A stretch of 64,000 nt of DNA from Xenopus tropicalis (lineage: Eukaryota > Chordata > Amphibia > Anura > Pipidae): positions 110,771,429 through 110,835,428 of the forward strand of contig NC_030684.2 in the NCBI RefSeq assembly GCF_000004195.4. The letters are read 5' to 3'. The notes beneath the pieces are model-generated. The model was not told where the DNA came from, made no database searches, and worked only from the letters and a program-made list of their open reading frames with translations. Made by a program: the position numbers and the translations under genes. Of this stretch, positions 57,860 to 64,000 are shown piece after piece. How positions within the stretch are numbered: the stretch's first letter is position 1; the number at the start of each line of letters is the position of its first letter.

Positions 57860-58172
57860 CTCTAGTGTTTCCCTGGACTGGTCACAGAAGTTTCCAGCTC
57901 ATGCACTTTATAATTTTACCGGAAATTAAGCCGTACTGTGCATGTGAACAGCCAGGGACTGTTGCAAGGAATGCTTGGGAAATGCTAGAAGATGGTAGCA
58001 GAGTGCTAGAAGAAAAGTACCCCGGATTGGTAAATTTTTCAAAGAACAGGTGAACCAGCCCACAGTCCAAAGTTAGAGACTATACTAAATCCATGCCCCA
58101 CAAACTCTGCAGTCCTTGTTATAAAATGCAAACATATGAGCTGAGCAGAACTTGGCAGAACTCTAAAAATGC

Positions 58173-59178
58173 TTAAAGGAGAAAGAAAGGTAAAAACTAA
58201 GTAAGCTTTATCAGAAAGGTCTATGTAAATACAGCCATAAGCACTCACAGAAATGCTGCACTGACTTCTCTGTCAGAAGATTTGTTGTGTCTGTAATTCA
58301 TGTGCCAGAGACACGCAGCTCTCTGCTCTCTCCCCTCTCCTGCTCCCCCCTCCCTCAAGAATGCTAAGAGCTCACCCCCCCCCTTAGGAATGTGGATCTG
58401 AGCCAATCAGCAGGAAGCTGACTCATAGGGGCACATTTACTAAGCCACGAACGGGCCGAATGCGTCCGATTGCGTTTTTTTCGTAATGATCGGTATGTTG
58501 CGATTTTTTCGGAAAAATGTCGCGACTTTTTCGTTACTAATACGATTTGTGCGAAAAACGCGAGTTTTTCGTAGCCATTCCGAAAGTTGCGCAAAATCTG
58601 GCGATTTTTCGTAGCGTTAAAACTTGCGCAAAAAGTTGCGCTTTTTTCGTAGCGTTAAAACTTGCACGAAACGTCGCACCTTTTAAGTTTTAACGCTACG
58701 AAAAAGGTGCAACTTTTCGCGCAAGTTTTAACGCTACGAAAAAAATCGGGCGATTTTGCGCAACTTTCGGAATGGCTACGAAAAACTCGCGTTTTTTCGC
58801 GCAAATCGTATTGGTAACGAAAAAGTCGAGAAAATTTCCGAAAAGTAGTAAAGACGCCAAAAAAATCGCAAAAAATACGAAAAAGTCGCAAAATGTTCGT
58901 TTTCAAGTCGGAATTTTTCCAATTTGGTTCAGATTCGTGTCTTGGTAAATGTGCCCCATAGTCTTAAAAACTGAGCATGTACACTTGGTCTCAGTCTCGG
59001 TGCAAGAGTGAGGTAATATGGGAACTTTCTTTACACAGCTCAGCGTTTTTTTCCCTGTTTGGCTTCTGATCATCTGAACAGGTGAAATATGGGGAGACTT
59101 AAGGGCACTATTGAGACAACTGAAGGTATGCCTGCAGCTTGAGATTAACTCTTTATTAGCCTTTCCTTCTCCTTTAAA
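58173..59178. mobile_element. TTAA-flanked MITE, TTAAAGGAGAAAGAAAGG family, interrupted
   Basis: TTAAAGGAGAAAGAAAGG and the inverse CCTTTCCTTCTCCTTTAA with TTAA on both sides (58173-58176, 59175-59178). A second element at 58428-58957 splits it. Confidence 0.92.
58428..58957. mobile_element. Nested MITE with GGGGCACATTTAC ends
   Basis: GGGGCACATTTACTAAGCCA and the inverse CTTGGTAAATGTGCCCC, ATA on both sides (58425-58427, 58958-58960). The interior is a long palindrome (AACGCTACGAAAAA against TTTTTCGTAGCGTT several times). Same end family as 53526-53971. Confidence 0.92.
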
Positions 59179-59735
59179 ATTAGATTCCTACACCGATTAA
59201 TGTAAATTGGTGGTGGTAAAACACATGTATCATGTACGAATCACGCAGTTGCCCAAAGTCACCTCACAAGATAACTTACTAGGTTACTAGGTTACTATAC
59301 AATGTGGAAGTTTTACCATGTTGATTGATGGAAGGAAAGTAAGTTTGGACATCTTGTCACCCACGCTGGAGGAAATTAAGCGCGGGTGACAAAACGTCTA
59401 GCCTGCCACAGCTCTAATGGCAAAGATTTCAAATATACTGCCAGGATCAAACAACTTTTACATGAATGGCTCATAAACATTTACTGCACTGCTGCTTACA
59501 ATGCCTTTGGCCCAATTAACAATGAGAATGAAGGAGATAAGGAGGTTTAGTTGAGACAATGTAAACAGATGCATTGTACTACTGTAAGCTATATCAACAC
59601 ATAACATCTGAAACTATAATATAACAAGAACTGTCAGAATACATTTTAGGATGATTTCAGGGTTAGCAGAGCAAGGTAATTGTCAGTAAAATGTTATATA
59701 CCTTGCTCAAACTTGGGCCCTTTGCTGCGGGCTAA

Positions 59736-59895
59736 GGTGGCCATACACAGTCTGATTTCATTCACATGTATGGGCACCGCCGTCAGGCCTCCCCGACCAA
59801 CATCTGGCTTCAAATTGGCCAGATCTTGATTAGGCAGGTTTGATTCTTTCATCGGATCGGGTACCGCATCGGCTCGTTGATGTGGCCCCCGAACC
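59736..59895. mobile_element. Truncated GGTGGCCATACAC-type MITE
   Basis: GGTGGCCATACACAGTCTG after CTAA, with CAAATTGGCCAGATCTTGAT and CGGATCGGGTACCGCATCGG as in 32071-32406, inverse order. The far end is missing. Confidence 0.75.
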
Positions 59896-61177
59896 AACGA
59901 TGCCTATGCCCGCTGTTTTAATTAGGTCATTTGGCCCTAGCGCCAAATGTAGGCTGAAAATCTGCTTCTATACTTTTAAGATTTTTGAAGCGTAGGGTCA
60001 GACTCTCAGTCTGCATTTATTCGCATGCTGAGAATCCGCCCTGTGTGGCTTTAACCTAATGTCCATTAGTAAATTTTTCAGATAAAGGCCTGGGACCCCA
60101 TCCACACAGTTCCCATTCACTTCAGTGGCCATTGTACAATTTGGGTAGAAAAATTTATAACTGCACTTCTGTGCATTAAAGTCAATGGGAGCCACTGTTG
60201 GCGGTCAAGGTGTTTCTTTCATGTAAGAAAATTTGAAAAACATGTTTTCTATTCCATCACAAATACAAAGGATTTATGGCACATGCTGGCAGTGGAAAAC
60301 TGGTGTAAGGGTCAGTAATACCAAAATGGGAAAATAGCATAGATACATTCATTAATATCTTTATGTCTATAGCAACTGCTAATTTGTTAGTGACACTGTT
60401 TATTTGATAAGAAAACCCTTTAATTCCTTGGTTTCCTGGCTCTTTAAGCATGACTGGCATGTAAATCAATAGTACATTAGCTTTACAGTGCATTGTCAAA
60501 CACTAACAGTGGAGTTAAATATTCTCCAAAAATGGGAAGGTTTCATTCTTTATATTTGACTTTGGTTCAACCTTGTTGGTCATTTAACCCTTGTGTCAGA
60601 AAAGCTGACACAGCGGGGCTGGTGGGGATTAGCTGAATCAAAGATGAATCAAAAGACTAACCCCCCCCCCCCCAAGAAAAAAAAGAGGGAAAAAATGCTC
60701 AGAACCATATGAGCAGTAATGAGATGGGGGAAGAGAGTCCACCCACACATGTGCAGCAGGGCTTTGCTCAGAGCAGCTGTTCTGTTTGCAGAAACAGAAT
60801 CAGAGGGACTGAGTCAGTGCAAAAACGCACTGCCCCTTCTCTCCCTGCCATCACCAACACTCCATATGAAGGCAAAGCCTCAGCATTTCCGAATGCTGGA
60901 AACCATGAAACCAGCAACTTCACAGGAAAGGAAAACAGGAAATCAAATCTCTCACGGCTCTCAGCCCAGTACCGCATGCCCTAAAACTTAACACGTTCGT
61001 CTAAAATGGAAACCAGCCGTGTGACTTAGCAGTGTTGGGAAATGTGATAAAGGGAGCATAGTTTAATCTGTTTCTATTAAAGGGAAGCTGCAGGTCAGAA
61101 GGTAGCAGCCATAAATCTGCTGTTTAAAGGCAAACACCTGTTTGCTATGCGTTATTACCCCCGATACTTGTTTACTA
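59896..61177. other. Presumed spred1 intron 1, noncoding
   Basis: No exon. A C13 run lies at 60661-60673. The open frames at 60709-60991 have no recognisable similarity. Confidence 0.5.
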
Positions 61178-61469
61178 CAGGTATAAGATCAATTATCCAG
61201 AATAATTGGGACCTGGGTTCTCCGGATAAGTTATCGCTGTGCCTTAAGTCTGACAAAAATCTTTGAAACATGAAAAGACCCAACAGGGTTATTTAGTCAC
61301 CAATAAAGATTCATGCAGCATAGTTACCATCAAGTACAAGGTAGTGTATAATAGAGAAAAAGAAAAACATGTTTTTTTTAAAAAAAAATAGTTACTTGCT
61401 TGGCCTTTGATGGCCTTTAATTTGGAGCTTTCTGGATAACAAATTTACATATAATGGATCCCATACCTA
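61178..61469. mobile_element. TA-flanked CAGGTAT MITE
   Basis: CAGGTATAAGATCAATTATCC at about the left end and ATGGATCCCATACCTA at the right, TA on both sides. Same family as 22186-22468. Confidence 0.85.
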
Positions 61470-61993
61470 TACTGGCAGAGAAATGTAAGCACATGATCCA
61501 GCTGGCCATTCATGTTTGGCCTTTTTGCCCAATGAGCAGATATTTGCCATAATCATCCATCCATGCAAATGGACCGAGTCTGGCTGATCTATCCATTCAA
61601 CCTTGAAGCCAATAATATAGAGGCCCAGGAAGCACAATATGCTACAGACCACATTTCAGACTTAAGGTTAGTGGTACACAGGCAAGAGTAAAGCCAATAA
61701 ATTCCAATCTGCTGTTTCTTACATGTGTATTGACAAATAGGGCGTCTCCTTATGAGCCTACTTAAGGTATCTCTATTAAAAAAGAAATATGAGTTGCCCT
61801 GGTGAGAAAACATGTCCAGGGACATCATAATGTACCTTTGCCATCAGGTCACACTACCTTCTGTCTTTTTCAAATAGGATTATAAAGACAAAATTTGAGG
61901 AGGAAGACAATAAGCTTGTGCTTTGTTTGCCAGTAAGACAATGGTTGCTAAGGCAAAGCTAAAACTGCAGGCTGAGCCAAAAGCACATGGACA

Positions 61994-62298
61994 CTAAAGC
62001 TGGCCATACACGCACCGATAATATTGTACGAAACCTCGTTTCGTACGATATTCGGTGCGTGTATGGCATGTCGGCGAGTCGACCGTTATCGCAGGAAGCT
62101 GCTGAAATCGGTCGACTCGCCGATCGCCCAGGCTAGAAAATTTTGATTGGGCGCCATAGAAGGCGCCTGACCAAAATCTGCCGTCAGGGCTGAATCGGCA
62201 GAAGGAGGTAGAAATCCTATTGTTTCTACCTCCTTATCTGCTGTTTCAGCCCTGAACGGTGTGCGACCATCATCGTCAGATCGCCACGTGTGGGGACC
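61994..62298. mobile_element. GGCCATACAC-type MITE, inverted relative of 56317-56665
   Basis: CTAAAGCTGGCCATACACGC at the left; TGGGGACC at the right. Shared blocks in inverse order: GTACGAAACCTCGTTTCGTAC, GGCGCCTGACCAAAATC and GGAGGTAGAAATCCTATTG. Confidence 0.88.
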
Positions 62299-62557
62299 TG
62301 TTATCCAGAATGCTTGGGACCTGGGGGTATTCCAGATAAGGTGTTTTTCCATAATCTGGATCTCTATACCTTATGTCTACTAAACACTGAACATAAATTA
62401 AACCCAATAAAATAGTTTTGGATGGATTAATTATACTTAGTTAGAATCAAGTACATTGTACTGTGCTAATTATTACAGAGACAGTCTATGAGGCATGGCC
62501 TTCCTGTAGTTTGGAACTTTCTGGATAACAGGTTTTTGGATAAAGGATCCCATACCT
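62295..62557. mobile_element. CAGGTAT-family MITE, left end trimmed
   Basis: GACCTGTTATCCAGAATGC to GGATCCCATACC. It abuts the preceding MITE, whose end GGGGACC merges with the GGACCTG of this element, so one probably inserted into or next to the other. Confidence 0.75.
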
Positions 62558-63016
62558 TTTAATTCCTGTGCCATTAGATTTAGGGTTGCCACCGTTTCTG
62601 AAAAAATATACTTACTTTGCAATCTTACATTTCTTCTCAATTTATAGCATTAATATCACATCTCAGCCATTAAAATTTTGGCCAGATGGCAACCCTACAT
62701 TAAAGTATCTAGTTATAGAATAAGAAAACAATACATATTTCTGCTTCTCCCAGTAACATATAGAAAAACTAATAAACAGTTCTCCTTGTGCAGAATATCC
62801 TATGTCGATAAGTTTAATTTAAAAAAAATGTAAATTAAGTGAATGTAGATACTGATAGTAAAAAAGAGATTATTTCCCCAAAATTTCCACATTTCCACAT
62901 TTTTGACAAAAGTCAATCAATCCAGAACTGGGCACAATAAATGATTTGGGATGTATTTTAGTCAGAAGGGCCCCCCTTAAGAAATACATTTGGCCCTCTA
63001 GTGTTCTATATGAATA

Positions 63017-63594
63017 CAGGTCTAGGACCTGTTTTCCAGAATTCTCAGCACCTGGAGTTTTCTGGCTAGGGGATCTTTCCGTAATTTGGATCTCTTTACC
63101 TTAAGTCTACTGAAAATAATAACATCGTAAGTTAGGTTGAAAAAAGCAACATGCCCATCATGTTCAACTTTTTATGGCTATATATAACCTGCCTATCTGC
63201 TAGTTGATCAAGAGGAAGGTGGAAAAAAAAACCCTTCTGAAGCCTCTCTGATTTGCCCTGTATTCCCTTGCTTGCTAAAAAGCCATCCATCCTCTTCTAT
63301 TTAATGTATCAGCCAGGGAGAGAATTTCACAACTTCACAGCTCTCTCAAAAATCCTTGCCAGAAAAAAATAATTTAAACAATAATAAAACCCAATAGGAT
63401 TGTTTTGCCTCCAATAAGGATTAATTATATCTTAGTTAGAATCAAATACATGTACTGTTTTATTATTACAGAGAAAAAGAAAATCAATTTTAAAAATTAA
63501 AATTGTATGCTTATAAAGAAGTCTATGGGAGATGGCCTTCCCGTACTCAGAGCTTTCTGAATAACAGGCTTCCGGATAATGGATACCATACATG
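63017..63594. mobile_element. CAGGTCT/CAGGTAT MITE carrying an insertion
   Basis: CAGGTCTAGGACCTGTTTTCC at the left and GGATACCATACATG at the right with TA on both sides. Compared with 22186-22468 it has about 245 extra bases after GTCTACTGAAAATAAT. Confidence 0.8.
63125..63368. repeat. Insertion in the CAGGTAT MITE (GTTAGGTTGAAAAAAG repeat)
   Basis: GTAAGTTAGGTTGAAAAAAG and CATCATGTTCAACTTTTTAT resemble the repeat starting near 24563 (TAGGGTTGACAAAAGACC, CATCAAGTTCAACCC). No inverted ends are seen; a retroposed element is possible. Confidence 0.6.
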
Positions 63595-63596
63595 TA

Positions 63597-64000
63597 CAAC
63601 AAATGGGTGTCCAGTCTCCAAGAAAAAAGGGGCCTACTACAGCTGTCACTTGTACAGGTTTTTAAAGGCATATTTATCAAGGTAAACTCCACTTCTGAAG
63701 AACTCGTTGATAAACTTGCCACAATGTCCTTACAAACTATTCATTTACTTCCCTTCAAACCTTGGCAGGAGTTTTAGGTTTCCTAATAACTGATATGTTA
63801 TACAGAATATGTAGTCCACACATCAACATTCAACACATGTTGCTATGGTGCAGTTAAGATGTAGATAGATAGATTACAGTAAATTTGTATATTAGCATCA
63901 CACCAGACTTTGCTTTGCTTTGGCTTTGCTTGGAACATACTGAATATTACACAGCACTGATAAAACAATTGGGCTCATTTAACATAATTGACATCTAACC
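63597..64000. other. Right edge, noncoding
   Basis: Nothing supported beyond low-complexity words such as CTTTGCTTTGCTTTGGC near 63910. Confidence 0.5.

Overview
This is vertebrate nuclear DNA, most likely from a Xenopus-type frog. The coding content is split into short exons with GT/AG borders inside long introns, and the spaces between are packed with miniature inverted-repeat transposable elements (MITEs) of kinds typical of Xenopus: elements flanked by TTAA that begin TTAAAGG, palindromic Harbinger-like elements flanked by TAA/TTA, and CAGGTAT-ended elements flanked by TA. No bacterial gene, operon, CRISPR array or virus is visible. The species is inferred from repeat families and gene order, not from a search.

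Two protein-coding genes are supported, both on the minus strand. At the left, positions 73-6244 hold the first five coding exons of fam98b (190 codons read in one continuous frame across four introns); the rest of the gene runs off the left edge. At the right, positions 21365-39567 hold five coding exons of spred1 (398 residues to the stop codon). These five exons carry most of the EVH1 domain, the KIT-binding region and the cysteine-rich Sprouty domain. Its first coding exon is not found, so intron 1 would exceed 24 kb and the start lies beyond the right edge. SPRED1 and FAM98B are also neighbours in the same orientation in human, which supports both names. The proteins act in different pathways: FAM98B belongs to the tRNA ligase complex and SPRED1 restrains Ras-ERK signalling. 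Their adjacency is conserved order, not a functional operon.

Layout: 1-6.4 kb, fam98b 5' half and its promoter; 6.4-20.2 kb, intergenic, with a 940-bp hAT-type element carrying a minisatellite, a decayed 1.46-kb Tc1/mariner element, many MITEs and a LINE remnant; about 20.2-39.6 kb, the spred1 3' region and exons 2 to last; 39.6-64 kb, presumed spred1 intron 1, with no exon seen and many MITEs.

The most informative structures are insertions of one element into another. In one case a related uninterrupted copy of the host repeat lies in the same window and serves as an empty site. I found no convincing new biological system. The items most worth checking are a hammerhead-ribozyme-like core near 5.5 kb, a frog spred1 that seems to lack a linker segment present in human, and the nested TTAA insertions.
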